From assembly GCF_900167115.1 (NCBI RefSeq), contig NZ_FUXZ01000004.1:124001-188000 (forward strand): a stretch of DNA of 64,000 nucleotides, read 5' to 3'. Source of the DNA: Eubacterium uniforme. GTDB taxonomy: Bacteria; Bacillota; Clostridia; Lachnospirales; Lachnospiraceae. The position numbers were made by a program, and so were the translations under genes. Below, piece after piece: positions 1-7,623 of this stretch; position 1 is the first letter of the stretch, and each line of letters begins with the position of its first letter. The notes below the pieces were generated by a model that was not told where the DNA came from, did no database searches, and saw nothing but the letters and a program-made list of their open reading frames with translations.

Positions 1-276
1 TTTTTTCTGATTTAGACTATCAAGATCTTTTAATATCTTATCGTCACTCTCTACTTTATATGCTATTACTTTTGACTGATATGATGTATCAAAGAATGGT
101 ACAGCATCTCTAATGCCCCCTACTACAAATCTCTCGTAATAATCTTCTATTACATCATTTGCTGTTTTTGTTAAATCTTTTATATTTATAGAATCATATA
201 TAAATATGAGTAACACCGTTGCCAATATAAGTATGATCTCTATAAAAATAGTTATTTTCAAACCTGTTTTCTTCAT
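1..276 (-). CDS. partial membrane-anchored protein, C-terminus off window
   Basis: An open frame starts with ATG at 276 and reads through the window edge without a stop, so 92 residues are visible. It begins MKKTGLKIT, followed by one strong hydrophobic helix (about residues 8-27, ending LLIFIYD) and a polar extracytoplasmic region. The start lies one base after the stop of the sensor kinase, and the kinase's last codons (AGAGGG) act as the ribosome site, so the two are translationally coupled. The topology could be a signal-anchored sensor or secreted protein. I do not recognise a family. Confidence 0.6.
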   Translation of the reverse strand, partial: MKKTGLKITIFIEIILILATVLLIFIYDSINIKDLTKTANDVIEDYYERFVVGGIRDAVPFFDTSYQSKVIAYKVESDDKILKDLDSLNQKK

Positions 277-277
277 A

Positions 278-1615
278 TTACCCTCTAAAATCTATAACAA
301 ATTTCATTCCATTTGCTGTTTTTTTTGCATCAATTTTATAAGCATGATAATTGATAATATCCTTAACAACTGAAAGAATAACACCTGTGCTTGAACCGTC
401 CTTGGTGTAAAATCTGTCAAATATATGTTTAATATCATTATCTGAAATATTATCCATGTCAAAATCTATGTTAATGATTTTATCATTGTTTTCTATACTG
501 ATTTCACTCTTTGCCTTATCACAAGCATATTCATATATGTTATTAAGCGCTCTTTCAAATTGTTTGATATCCACTTGAACTATTGTTTCTTCAACATTAA
601 GATCTATATCAAGTTCTTTCTTTCTAATAACATTTTCAAATGGCATCAAACAATCCTGGATTATTTCTGAAATATCAACATCTTCCTTATCAAGAGTAAT
701 AACGCCACTTTCAATTCTTGCGACACATAATACATCTTCAACAAGCTTTGTCATTTTATCTGTTTGTTTTGAAATATAAGCACCGCTTTCTTTTAATTTT
801 TCCGCATCTCCATCTTTTAACACATCTGAATAACATCTAAGTTTAGCAAGTGGAGTCTTAAGTTCATGGGATGCGTTTTCAAAAAAGCTTCTTTGAGATT
901 TATCCGTTTTTCCAATATACGAACCGACGAACATTCCAAAGAACAAACCAATTACTGCTACTATTATTGCAGCAAGTATAATCGCTCTTCGTGTTCTTTC
1001 AATAGAATTAACACGAGCTGTTACATTAATATAATTTATAAAATAACTATGTATATGCTTCTCTTCTAAATCATATTCCATATTATAAGGATCCATATAT
1101 TTATCAATATAAAATGTTTTTCCATCGACTTCTATTTTTCTTGGATCCCTTTTGTTTACTTCCTCATAAAACTTCTTTATTTCCGATTTCTTTTTAAGGA
1201 TTTTACCCTTTTTTATAATTGAATCATATTCTTTAATTGCAGCTCTAACCAACCTATATTCTGGATATGTTTTATTCCAGTAATCTCTAGGTTCAAATTC
1301 CTCATCTGGATGTTCTTCTATGTATTTTAAACGATCCTCTATTTCTTTCTCTGTCAAATCGGCTGCATTATCCTGTGTATCATCATAAGAATAACTGGTT
1401 TGTCCCACGTAAAATCTTAATTTTTCTATCTCGTCATAAGATATGCTACCTGGATTAATGCTATCTTCTCTATAATCCTCAAGATTACCAATAGCCTCTT
1501 CTTTAATATTTTTTGTACTTTTATTCGTATATGTATTTATAAAAAAAACTATAAAACATATCCATAACATTTCAAAAAGCAACACAACTCTGATGCTTAT
1601 TTTATTCATTTTCAT
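278..1615 (-). CDS. sensor histidine kinase with degenerate ATP-binding domain
   Basis: This membrane-bound histidine kinase has an N-terminal transmembrane helix, a roughly 185-residue extracytoplasmic domain, a second helix near residues 214-236 and a HisKA dimerisation domain with the intact H-box FFENASHELKTPL. An N-box-like ALNNIYEYACDKA and F-box IFDRFY follow. The glycine boxes are poor: the G1 DxGxG is replaced by DMDNISDND, and the G2 GTGLGL by STGVILS. ATP binding may therefore be weak or lost. No response regulator lies in view; it may be beyond the window edge. An AGAGG ribosome site fits ATG at 1615 or 1609. Confidence 0.85.
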   Translation of the reverse strand: MKMNKISIRVVLLFEMLWICFIVFFINTYTNKSTKNIKEEAIGNLEDYREDSINPGSISYDEIEKLRFYVGQTSYSYDDTQDNAADLTEKEIEDRLKYIEEHPDEEFEPRDYWNKTYPEYRLVRAAIKEYDSIIKKGKILKKKSEIKKFYEEVNKRDPRKIEVDGKTFYIDKYMDPYNMEYDLEEKHIHSYFINYINVTARVNSIERTRRAIILAAIIVAVIGLFFGMFVGSYIGKTDKSQRSFFENASHELKTPLAKLRCYSDVLKDGDAEKLKESGAYISKQTDKMTKLVEDVLCVARIESGVITLDKEDVDISEIIQDCLMPFENVIRKKELDIDLNVEETIVQVDIKQFERALNNIYEYACDKAKSEISIENNDKIINIDFDMDNISDNDIKHIFDRFYTKDGSSTGVILSVVKDIINYHAYKIDAKKTANGMKFVIDFRG

Positions 1616-1695
1616 CAACCTCTAATTTATGATCTTACTGTATATTATATTATACTATACAATACTCTCAAAAATAAAATAATATATCCCTAATA

Positions 1696-1728
1696 AAGCG
1701 GAACTTTAACTTTGCCAAAGTCCCGCTT
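1696..1728 (-). terminator. terminator hairpin after secreted protein gene
   Basis: A 12-bp stem (AAGCGGAACTTT against AAAGTCCCGCTT, one mismatch or wobble) is followed on the minus strand by an AT-rich run. It sits 7 bases past the stop of the secreted protein. Confidence 0.6.
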
Positions 1729-1734
1729 ATATTT

Positions 1735-2601
1735 TTAATATTTAATTTTCTTCATACCAAGCATATAACTATGTTCTGTAACATCACTTAAGATATCATC
1801 TACAACTGCTAATTCCTCAATATTCTTTCCATCAACATCACATCTATAGAATACACCTTTTTCAAAAGAATCATTTGTATACTCAGCATAATATAACTTA
1901 CCCTTAATTTCTCCGAAGAATAAACCTTTTTTAGCTAATCTCTTAACCTTCTTAATTTTATTCTTAGATACTTTATAAATATCATATCGACTTGTATGAA
2001 CATCACTTCCAAAATCCTTATAAACAACCACATATTTTCCATCAGCATTTACAATTTCGCCCTTAAATAATTTCTTTACTTTTCCACTCTTCATATTATA
2101 TGAAAACGTATCTTCTTTCCATGAGCCCCAGCTATTTCTTGTTACAAAAATCTGATTACCATATGCACTAGAAATATATGCGCAATCCGGAGTATTCTTA
2201 TCATTTTTCTTTGTTCTCTTAATAGATGCAACATTCTTAATCTTCATTGTCCTAAGCGTAAGTTTCTTAAGTTTAAGTCCCTTTGTAAAATATACAACCT
2301 TACCATTCGTTACTGCAGTTGTATCTATATCTGTTTGTTCATATTCCTTAGCATCCTTACTCTTTAACATCACCTTAGTTCCATCTACTGCAAATGTATA
2401 TTCACCAATGTTAACTACATCATCTTCTTTATATTCATCATCAAAAATTCTCACATATGAGCTACTCTTTTTTGTTGCTTTGTTAGCTCCATTTGTCTTT
2501 GCCTCAACACTTGTTGCTCCTCCAGCAAATACTGTTCCTGCAAGCATTAATGCTGCCATTCCTAATACAATACCTTTTCCTTCATTAACTGTTTTTTTCA
2601 T
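1735..2601 (-). CDS. secreted protein of unknown function
   Basis: A 288-residue protein starts with MKKTVNEGKG and a classical signal peptide (hydrophobic core GIVLGMAALMLAGTVFA, likely cleavage after VEA). The mature part is lysine-rich and beta-strand-rich with repeated short Y-x-V/I elements, resembling the tandem-strand repeats of secreted Firmicutes proteins with propeller-like folds. GGAGG lies 8 bases before ATG 2601, so I prefer this start over an upstream in-frame one at 2616. It is monocistronic, with its own terminator. No catalytic motif is visible. Confidence 0.75.
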   Translation of the reverse strand: MKKTVNEGKGIVLGMAALMLAGTVFAGGATSVEAKTNGANKATKKSSSYVRIFDDEYKEDDVVNIGEYTFAVDGTKVMLKSKDAKEYEQTDIDTTAVTNGKVVYFTKGLKLKKLTLRTMKIKNVASIKRTKKNDKNTPDCAYISSAYGNQIFVTRNSWGSWKEDTFSYNMKSGKVKKLFKGEIVNADGKYVVVYKDFGSDVHTSRYDIYKVSKNKIKKVKRLAKKGLFFGEIKGKLYYAEYTNDSFEKGVFYRCDVDGKNIEELAVVDDILSDVTEHSYMLGMKKIKY

Positions 2602-2751
2602 TTTCAAATCCTCCATATCGTTTATATTTATATTTTATTTTTTTGTTTGTCGTTGTTTATCTCAACCACAACTATATGATATCAGATAAAAAATCAAAAG
2701 TTGTCAAAAAATTGTAATAAGAAAGTGTTGAAATTAACACATATTTTTTCA

Positions 2752-2779
2752 CATAAAAAAAGCCAGCTCTATGCCGACT
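2752..2779 (-). terminator. terminator tail of a lost gene (repeat copy A)
   Basis: On the minus strand GTCGGC and GCTGGC can pair with wobble around a 5-nt loop and are followed by a T-run. Just upstream (2780-2815) lies a short coding tail ending GDIRELLV-stop. The same tail-plus-hairpin recurs near 3284, 10853 and 11214, so this is the 3' end of a vanished gene copy. Confidence 0.4.
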
Positions 2780-2907
2780 TCAATAACACTATACTAGCAA
2801 TTCTCTAATGTCCCCATTACATTAATTAACTACATTCTTTCATATTTCCAATTTTAGCCCCCCGACGAAGCAGGCAAACTGCCTGCTCCATCAGCAAATA
2901 ATACCCA

Positions 2908-2936
2908 TTGACACATATATAATTGTTTGATATTAT
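2908..2936 (+). promoter_or_regulatory. promoter of candidate antitoxin RNA 1
   Basis: TTGACA at 2908-2913 and TATTAT at 2931-2936 are separated by exactly 17 bp, a near-consensus sigma-A promoter on the plus strand. The same promoter with its flanks recurs at 3415-3443. Confidence 0.75.
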
Positions 2937-2942
2937 TTTTAT

Positions 2943-3023
2943 AGAGGTGCTACCGATAGACGGTTAGTCCGAATTTTGGTTATAAAAAATAACCGCACCA
3001 TTGGACGGGGGCGGTTATTTTTT
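2943..3023 (+). ncRNA. candidate type I antitoxin RNA 1
   Basis: This predicted transcript of about 80 nt runs from the TTGACA/TATTAT promoter to the hairpin at 2987-3020. It contains GGTGCTACC and GACGGTTAGTCC elements that can form small stem-loops. Its 3' end overlaps, in antisense, the 3' end of the toxin peptide mRNA transcribed towards it. Convergent transcription over a shared terminator is typical of type I toxin-antitoxin loci of the Fst/par and TxpA/BsrG kinds. The RNA itself is inferred. Confidence 0.55.
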
Positions 3024-3024
3024 T
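2984..3024. terminator. bidirectional terminator of toxin-antitoxin locus 1
   Basis: AAATAACCGC (2987-2996) pairs perfectly with GCGGTTATTT (3011-3020), with A-runs and T-runs outside both arms. It can end the plus-strand RNA and the minus-strand toxin mRNA. Confidence 0.75.
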
Positions 3025-3107
3025 GCGTTCATATTAGCTAACATGATGCCAAATCCTATGCAAGTCAGCATAAAACTTAAGACACATATTAAAGTATCTA
3101 TAGTCAT
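3015..3107 (-). CDS. candidate type I toxin, 30-residue hydrophobic peptide
   Basis: ATG at 3107 follows an excellent ribosome site (AAAGGGGG, 7 bases upstream). The peptide is 30 residues: a short polar start (MTIDT), one continuous hydrophobic helix (LICVLSFMLTCIGFGIMLA) and a basic NMNAKK end. That is the layout of holin-like membrane toxins of type I systems. The stop codon sits inside the shared terminator. A second locus at 3530-3625 encodes a homologous peptide (shared DT, SC-I-FG, I-K/A-M, KK pattern), which argues strongly that the ORF is real. Likely role: membrane-acting toxin silenced by the convergent RNA. Confidence 0.65.
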   Translation of the reverse strand: MTIDTLICVLSFMLTCIGFGIMLANMNAKK

Positions 3108-3236
3108 ACGCATTCCCCCTTTCGTTATTATATTTCCTATCAGCTTACGCTAATAAGATTTATATAACCTAAAGGAGAACATCCTCTAGTAAAGTGGGAC
3201 TAACCGCCTACCGTTTAGGGTAACACCCGTATGTCT

Positions 3237-3265
3237 ATAATATTACAACATCTACGCAGTGTCAA
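3237..3265 (-). promoter_or_regulatory. promoter of toxin 1 mRNA
   Basis: On the minus strand TTGACA (3265-3260) and TATTAT (3242-3237) have a 17-bp spacer, a near-consensus promoter. The start would be about 3230, giving a leader of about 123 nt. That leader contains GGTGTTACC (3227-3219) and GGCGGTTAGTCC (3208-3197), nearly the same elements as the antitoxin RNA 5' end. Confidence 0.7.
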
Positions 3266-3283
3266 GTGTCAATAATTATATCA

Positions 3284-3310
3284 AAATAAAAAGCCGGCTC
3301 TACACCGACT
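3284..3310 (-). terminator. terminator tail of a lost gene (repeat copy B)
   Basis: GTCGG and CCGGC pair on the minus strand, followed by a TTTTTATTTT run. It is the same hairpin family as those near 2752 and 11214. It bounds the second toxin-antitoxin copy. Confidence 0.35.
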
Positions 3311-3414
3311 TCATTCTCATCACATCCATATACTTCTAATTAATCACTTATTCTATTTTCTTACCCCCCGACGGAGCAAGCAATACTGCCTGCCCCATCA
3401 GCAAATAATACCCA

Positions 3415-3443
3415 TTGACACATATATGATTGTCTGATATTAT
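3415..3443 (+). promoter_or_regulatory. promoter of candidate antitoxin RNA 2
   Basis: TTGACA (3415-3420), a 17-bp spacer and TATTAT (3438-3443) match the promoter at 2908 almost base for base. The conserved upstream segment with its CTGCCTGC hairpin arm (3362-3414) matches too. Confidence 0.75.
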
Positions 3444-3449
3444 TTTCTT

Positions 3450-3539
3450 AGAGGTGCTACCGATAGACGGTTAGTTCTCTGGACGATTATAAAAAAATAA
3501 CCGCTTTCTTCAGATTACAATAAGGGCGGTTATTTTTTT
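3450..3539 (+). ncRNA. candidate type I antitoxin RNA 2
   Basis: This predicted transcript of about 90 nt starts with the same AGAGGTGCTACCGATAGACG block as copy 1 and ends at a strong hairpin with 14-nt arms (3491-3504 and 3526-3539). It lies antisense to the 3' end of the second toxin-like ORF. The RNA is inferred from promoter, terminator and duplication. Confidence 0.5.
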
Positions 3540-3625
3540 ATGCTCATTTTAGCTATAACAAAACCAAAGCTAATACATGAGATTACTAGTCCCAATATAC
3601 CAACAAAGGTATCTACTGTTAGCAT
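3530..3625 (-). CDS. second candidate type I toxin peptide, promoter lost
   Basis: A 31-residue ORF with an AAGGAG ribosome site encodes MLTVDT, a hydrophobic helix (FVGILGLVISCISFGFVIA) and a KMSIKK end, homologous to the peptide at 3015-3107. Unlike copy 1, the sequence just upstream of the ribosome site is an IS3-type transposase remnant, so no matching leader or promoter remains. It may be silent while its antitoxin RNA persists. Confidence 0.5.
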   Translation of the reverse strand: MLTVDTFVGILGLVISCISFGFVIAKMSIKK

Positions 3626-3671
3626 CTGCACCATCTCCTTTCCCTTATCCTCATCATTCAAACAAAACAAT

Positions 3672-3853
3672 AATTATAAAGTACTCAGAGAACAAGGATT
3701 CCAATTAAAATATCTCCTTAAAGCTACGTCTATAGCAAAATCGACTTATTATCTCGAAATTAATAAAAGGGATGTTATTGCAGAACGCAATCATAAACTA
3801 TTAAAAGAGATAATAAATATCTTTGAGTCGAATAAACGAAGATATGGTGTATT
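3672..3853 (+). pseudogene. IS3-family transposase OrfB remnant
   Basis: One plus-strand frame reads VLREQGFQLKYLLKATSIAK, then STYYLEINKR and, after about 25 residues, FESNKRRYGV. This matches the N-terminal part of IS3/IS150-type OrfB proteins (LRE-x-GF-LK-LL, STYY, NKGRYGYRRI). No start, DDE catalytic core or terminal inverted repeats remain. It abuts the second toxin-like ORF and probably removed its promoter. Confidence 0.6.
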
Positions 3854-3855
3854 AT

Positions 3856-3913
3856 CTTTTTCTCTAAAGTATTCATTAAAATACTCATTCTTAAACTTTT
3901 CAACTACACTCAT
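3856..3913 (-). pseudogene. 5' fragment of an unknown gene cut by the IS remnant
   Basis: GGAGGTGAAGGTGT precedes ATG 3913 and the frame reads MSVVEKFKNEYFNEYFREK before running into the IS3-type remnant. A good ribosome site plus an abrupt junction suggests the start of a truncated gene. The product is unknown. Confidence 0.3.
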
Positions 3914-4006
3914 ACACCTTCACCTCCAAAATTACCTTCTACACAATTCTACTTTCTTCTCTCCCCCTCACATCACCTACTCTATCCCATATCACTCTCC
4001 TATATG

Positions 4007-4041
4007 CCACAAAAGACTGCACAGTCCAAACCATGCAGTCT
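4007..4041 (-). terminator. terminator hairpin below capF remnant
   Basis: AGACTGCA (4014-4021) pairs with TGCAGTCT (4034-4041), with TTTTGTGG following on the minus strand. Confidence 0.5.
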
Positions 4042-4088
4042 CCCATATCCATTCATATTTGCTTTATAACTCTTCAATTGAAAGATAA

Positions 4089-4361
4089 TCAAAAGATAGT
4101 CAAAAGATAATCAAAAGATAAATTTATTTGAAAGTTGCCTTTTTCTTCATTCGATCCAACGCCACTTGCATTTGAGTAAGAAATTCCACTATTAATTGAA
4201 ACCTGTCCGTAGTCCTCAGTATGCACAAGCTCAGCAAATGAACCACGATTATCAACATTCATCTTAAGCACATACTTAAACTTATCAGCCGGTAAATAAC
4301 TCAAATATAAACTATATAATTTCTTAGCAAATGACCCTTCCGGCATCTTAGGCATCATCAA
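4089..4361 (-). pseudogene. capF: capF-like remnant (capsular sugar epimerase/reductase)
   Basis: The frame contains LYSLYLSYLPADKFKYVLKM followed closely by DNRGSFAELVHTEDYGQVSI. This matches the junction between the reductase domain and the C-terminal cupin of CapF-type UDP-N-acetyl-L-fucosamine pathway enzymes (LPEDKF, MNVDNRGSFTE, GQ-SVN). The Rossmann part and most of the cupin are missing and the sequence diverges after GQVSIN. It is a dead fragment, consistent with decay of the 3' end of the polysaccharide locus. The assignment rests on remembered family motifs. Confidence 0.55.
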
Positions 4362-4520
4362 TTTCCTGCTCTAAAATCAAACTCTTAATACGAACAACAA
4401 TCATAAACTCATCGGCAAATTATATTATGATTATTAAATTCTATATTCAACATAATCAGCCTCTTTAAATTCACATAAAAATCTCCACAAATTATATCTT
4501 GTTCGTAAAAACTAATTTTC

Positions 4521-5192
4521 TTAATCCATTTTTTTCTTATACTCATCTAAATCATTATCCTGAATATATCTCTCATAACTATCCTTATTAAATTCTTTAT
4601 GCTTTTGAGATGCTTCCTCCCAATGTTCTAATTCCCATATAAATTTATTTGCTCCTTCAATCTCACTAATTATCTTTTTATACTCATTCTCATTAAGTTT
4701 GCTCCATGAAATATTTTTGTATCCTTTTTCTTTTAATATATAAGAATCTATAGGCATATTATAATTTTCAACTGATATAGATAATAACTCAGTAAAATCT
4801 TTTAATCTCTCGTCATTCTTTCCTAAAACAACACTAAATACGTATAAATACTTGATTGACATATTAATCCATTTTTGGGCTTGACCTTCCGTTAGAGTTT
4901 TGTTATCAGTTAACAACTTTCCATTATACTCCATCTTTAATGCATTAACCATACTACTATGCCATTCCTTAAAATCTTTATTACAATTTTTCAAGCCATC
5001 TAGTAATACAACAGAAGCATTATATCTACACTTCCACCTTTCATCTTTAAATTCATCATTAAATTTTAATGTATGCGATGCCATATCTATATAAGCCCTA
5101 TCAACTGCCACTCTACCCAAATTTTCTGATTGTCCAAAATAACAACAAATCAAAAAGTTTATCGCTAAATCTTTTATTTCTTTTTCTTTCAT
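4521..5192 (-). CDS. shared helper protein, module A (unknown family)
   Basis: This soluble, mostly helical protein of about 223 residues has no recognised domain. It is clearly paralogous to the product of 10129-10830. Both share FLICCYFGQS, AVDRAY-DMA-HTLKFN, EGQAQKW-NM-IKYL, MPIDSYI, SKLN and F-WELE-WE in the same order. The start at 5192 (MKEKEIKDLA) aligns with the paralogue's MSEKKIEELA; the longer start at 5213 lacks a ribosome site. It follows the KAP-like NTPase gene within 30 bases. An accessory or sensor role in a defence module is inference only. Confidence 0.8.
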   Translation of the reverse strand: MKEKEIKDLAINFLICCYFGQSENLGRVAVDRAYIDMASHTLKFNDEFKDERWKCRYNASVVLLDGLKNCNKDFKEWHSSMVNALKMEYNGKLLTDNKTLTEGQAQKWINMSIKYLYVFSVVLGKNDERLKDFTELLSISVENYNMPIDSYILKEKGYKNISWSKLNENEYKKIISEIEGANKFIWELEHWEEASQKHKEFNKDSYERYIQDNDLDEYKKKMD

Positions 5193-5221
5193 ATTCACTA
5201 CATAGCCTTTCATTTATAAAT

Positions 5222-7063
5222 TTACTTTATAGCACGTTTTTCATTTTCAATTTTTTCCACGTTATTTATTAGATTATTTATAACATTAATAAAAGTTTCC
5301 GTATGAACAGCTGAAATATTTTTACCTTTTTCTTCATACTGACTCTTCAATTTTTTTAAACCATCCAATAAACTTAAAAACCCATTTTTTGTTATTTCAA
5401 AATCAATTTCCTCTCTATAAACTATTTTCTCCCACATTCCTTCAAAATCCCCAGGTAAATACACTTTTTCTGATTGAGTTGCCCTTTCAAACCCACTCAA
5501 AGTTGCTTCAGCCATATCACCATCAAATGCTCTAAATATACTATTTTGATATTTTTTAAATATATCCATTTTTTTACTCTGAATTTCTTCAATATAACAT
5601 TTCTTATTATTTTCACAAATAACAACATTTTTCTTTCTAAAATCTGCTATCAAATCATGTGCTTTCAATGCATCTCCTTCATAATTCTTTCTAGAATCTC
5701 GAGTTATCTTTAGTAGTACATAATTTTCCGACTCATTCTCCTTAATATATTTTTCAAAACATATATTAATTCCATCAATAACTTTATTCCAATTAATTCT
5801 TTCTGGTAATTCTATATTATACCGACTAATCAAGCTAGAATTCTGAATAAAAAATACATACTCATTTAAATTCATATTCCCAGCATAACAATCTTTAAGC
5901 AATCCTGAAAATCCCGTTCTAATTATATCCTCCTCCAGCTCTATAAACCTATGACACTTAAGAATATCTTTGGATTCAGTAAAATGTGTTTGCTTAACTA
6001 TTATCTTCAATTCTTCATTCAATAATTCTTCATTCCACTCTCCATATTCTATCCATTTTCTAATATTGTTTAACAAAAACGAAGTACTAAAACGTGGAAA
6101 CATCTTTTTTATTTTCGTATCAGAAAACAAAAAACCATATTCTCCCTCCTCAGTAACCCCTGCTTTATACATCATCATATATATAATAAATGAATAAAAA
6201 TATTTTTCCATATCTAAAACTTTATATGAAACAAGTTTCTTGTAAACTCTATAAAAATCTTGCAAAGCGCATTTTAAACTACGAATATTATAATTATTAA
6301 ATTCCACCTCTTCTTCTTCACCATCATCTTTTTTTATAGTTATTCTTTCTATTTCAAACACTTCTAGAATCAATACTTTATTAGTTATAAGAAATTTCTT
6401 ATAATCTTCATTCCCAAATTTATTTTCATCAAGAATTGAATCTATAATATCTTCAAATTTTGGCTTATGGTACACTGTTCGCTCTATGATTTTTTCTTTT
6501 ATCTCAGCATAATTAATTGATTTATCGCTTTCTTCAACTGTGATACGTTTTTCATTTGCAACAATAATTACATTAAAGTGATAGTTTTCACAATATTCAT
6601 TAATACATCCAAGCAAATCTATTGTATTCAATCCTGATCGTTCCAAATCATCAAAAACAAGCACAACTCTCTTATCATCCACACAAGGTTTTATATCAAT
6701 ATAATCCAAAAGATTTATAGATAGAATAGTATCTTTAGCACTCTTTAATTGCGGCACAGCTAAAGATAATCCACTGGCGAAACCACTTACTATACCTTTA
6801 GCCTTTTTTTCTTTGCCCTGTATTTTGTTTAAGAAAGTATTACATTGCGATAACCATTGCTTCTTAACAGTCATTTTAAGCCCATCTATATTATTAACTC
6901 CAAACAAAGAAATACGTACTATTATATGTGAATCTTTTAGTTTCTTCTTTAATTCCTGCTCGATTAAATATGTTTTACCGCATCCCCATTCTCCAGTAAA
7001 CATCAAAGTTCCAACCGGATTATATTCCTTACAATAATATACTAGTTCATCTACAGTATTCAT
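5222..7063 (-). CDS. KAP-like P-loop NTPase, module A
   Basis: A 613-residue protein with Walker A GEWGCGKT at residues 24-31, Walker B-type VVLVFDDLER near 135 and a downstream VIIVANEKRI strand. That order is typical of KAP and related STAND-like P-loop NTPases. The 400-residue C-terminal part is helical and charged with no obvious membrane segment. GGAG lies 7 bases before ATG 7063. It is first in a two-gene operon with the 223-residue helper. KAP-type NTPases occur in several phage-defence systems, so such a role is plausible but not shown here. Confidence 0.8.
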   Translation of the reverse strand: MNTVDELVYYCKEYNPVGTLMFTGEWGCGKTYLIEQELKKKLKDSHIIVRISLFGVNNIDGLKMTVKKQWLSQCNTFLNKIQGKEKKAKGIVSGFASGLSLAVPQLKSAKDTILSINLLDYIDIKPCVDDKRVVLVFDDLERSGLNTIDLLGCINEYCENYHFNVIIVANEKRITVEESDKSINYAEIKEKIIERTVYHKPKFEDIIDSILDENKFGNEDYKKFLITNKVLILEVFEIERITIKKDDGEEEEVEFNNYNIRSLKCALQDFYRVYKKLVSYKVLDMEKYFYSFIIYMMMYKAGVTEEGEYGFLFSDTKIKKMFPRFSTSFLLNNIRKWIEYGEWNEELLNEELKIIVKQTHFTESKDILKCHRFIELEEDIIRTGFSGLLKDCYAGNMNLNEYVFFIQNSSLISRYNIELPERINWNKVIDGINICFEKYIKENESENYVLLKITRDSRKNYEGDALKAHDLIADFRKKNVVICENNKKCYIEEIQSKKMDIFKKYQNSIFRAFDGDMAEATLSGFERATQSEKVYLPGDFEGMWEKIVYREEIDFEITKNGFLSLLDGLKKLKSQYEEKGKNISAVHTETFINVINNLINNVEKIENEKRAIK

Positions 7064-7146
7064 CTTTATTCTCCAATCTTACCACATATTCTATAATTCA
7101 ATAATTCTATTACTATATCTACTCAAAATACTTTCCTCAAACACAA

Positions 7147-7177
7147 AAGGCCACACAGTCCTTCAACCATGCAGCCT
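7147..7177 (-). terminator. terminator hairpin below aepX remnant
   Basis: AGGCTGCATGG can pair through G-U wobbles with CTGTGTGGCCT on the minus strand, followed by TTTTGTG. It resembles the hairpin at 4007-4041. Confidence 0.4.
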
Positions 7178-7203
7178 CATCACATCACAATATATTCAAC
7201 ATT

Positions 7204-7553
7204 TTACAACTCATCAATCAACGTAATAATATCCTTAATCGGCATCAACCTATCATCAACTTCCTTCGCCCTATGATACCTAAGAATATCCTCCGCCGTC
7301 TTCTGCATTGCCGGGAATGCCGACCTAGTAAGCTGATTAGCATAAATAACAATATTCACGCCATGCTCAGCAAATACCTCCTCAGCAATAACATTAAAAC
7401 TCAAAGGAACAACAATCGGCGTATCCTTATCTTAAGCCTTAAACTTATCGCAAACACTGGCAATCTCATCCAGATCCTTCTTACAACTATGAATCATAAT
7501 ACCATCCATAGGAGCCTCAGCAAATGCCCGCGCTCTTTCAAGCATATTCTCCA
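7204..7553 (-). pseudogene. aepX: phosphoenolpyruvate mutase C-terminal remnant
   Basis: One frame reads MLERARAFAEAPMDGIMIHS, then CDKFKA, an in-frame TAA near 7433, then DKDTPIVVPLSFNVIAEEVF and VNIVIYANQLTRSAFPAMQK. This matches the C-terminal third of PEP phosphomutase, the first enzyme of phosphonate synthesis (ADGIMIHSK, PVV-VPT-Y, VI-ANH-LRSA-PAMQ). The catalytic N-terminal two thirds are gone. With the LicD, cytidylyltransferase and TPP-enzyme genes upstream, it suggests the locus once made a phosphonate- or phosphate-decorated polysaccharide. Confidence 0.7.
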
Positions 7554-7623
7554 TTCAGCAAAAATAAAAAGAAAGCCCAATTGTTAATTCATATTAAAAT
7601 TGCCCTTTTATTACTCAATATAA

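Noticed and set aside
3540-4088. 182-residue plus-strand ORF
   Set aside because: It is a chance fusion of toxin-antisense sequence, a real IS3-type fragment and non-coding DNA; only the middle part has homology.
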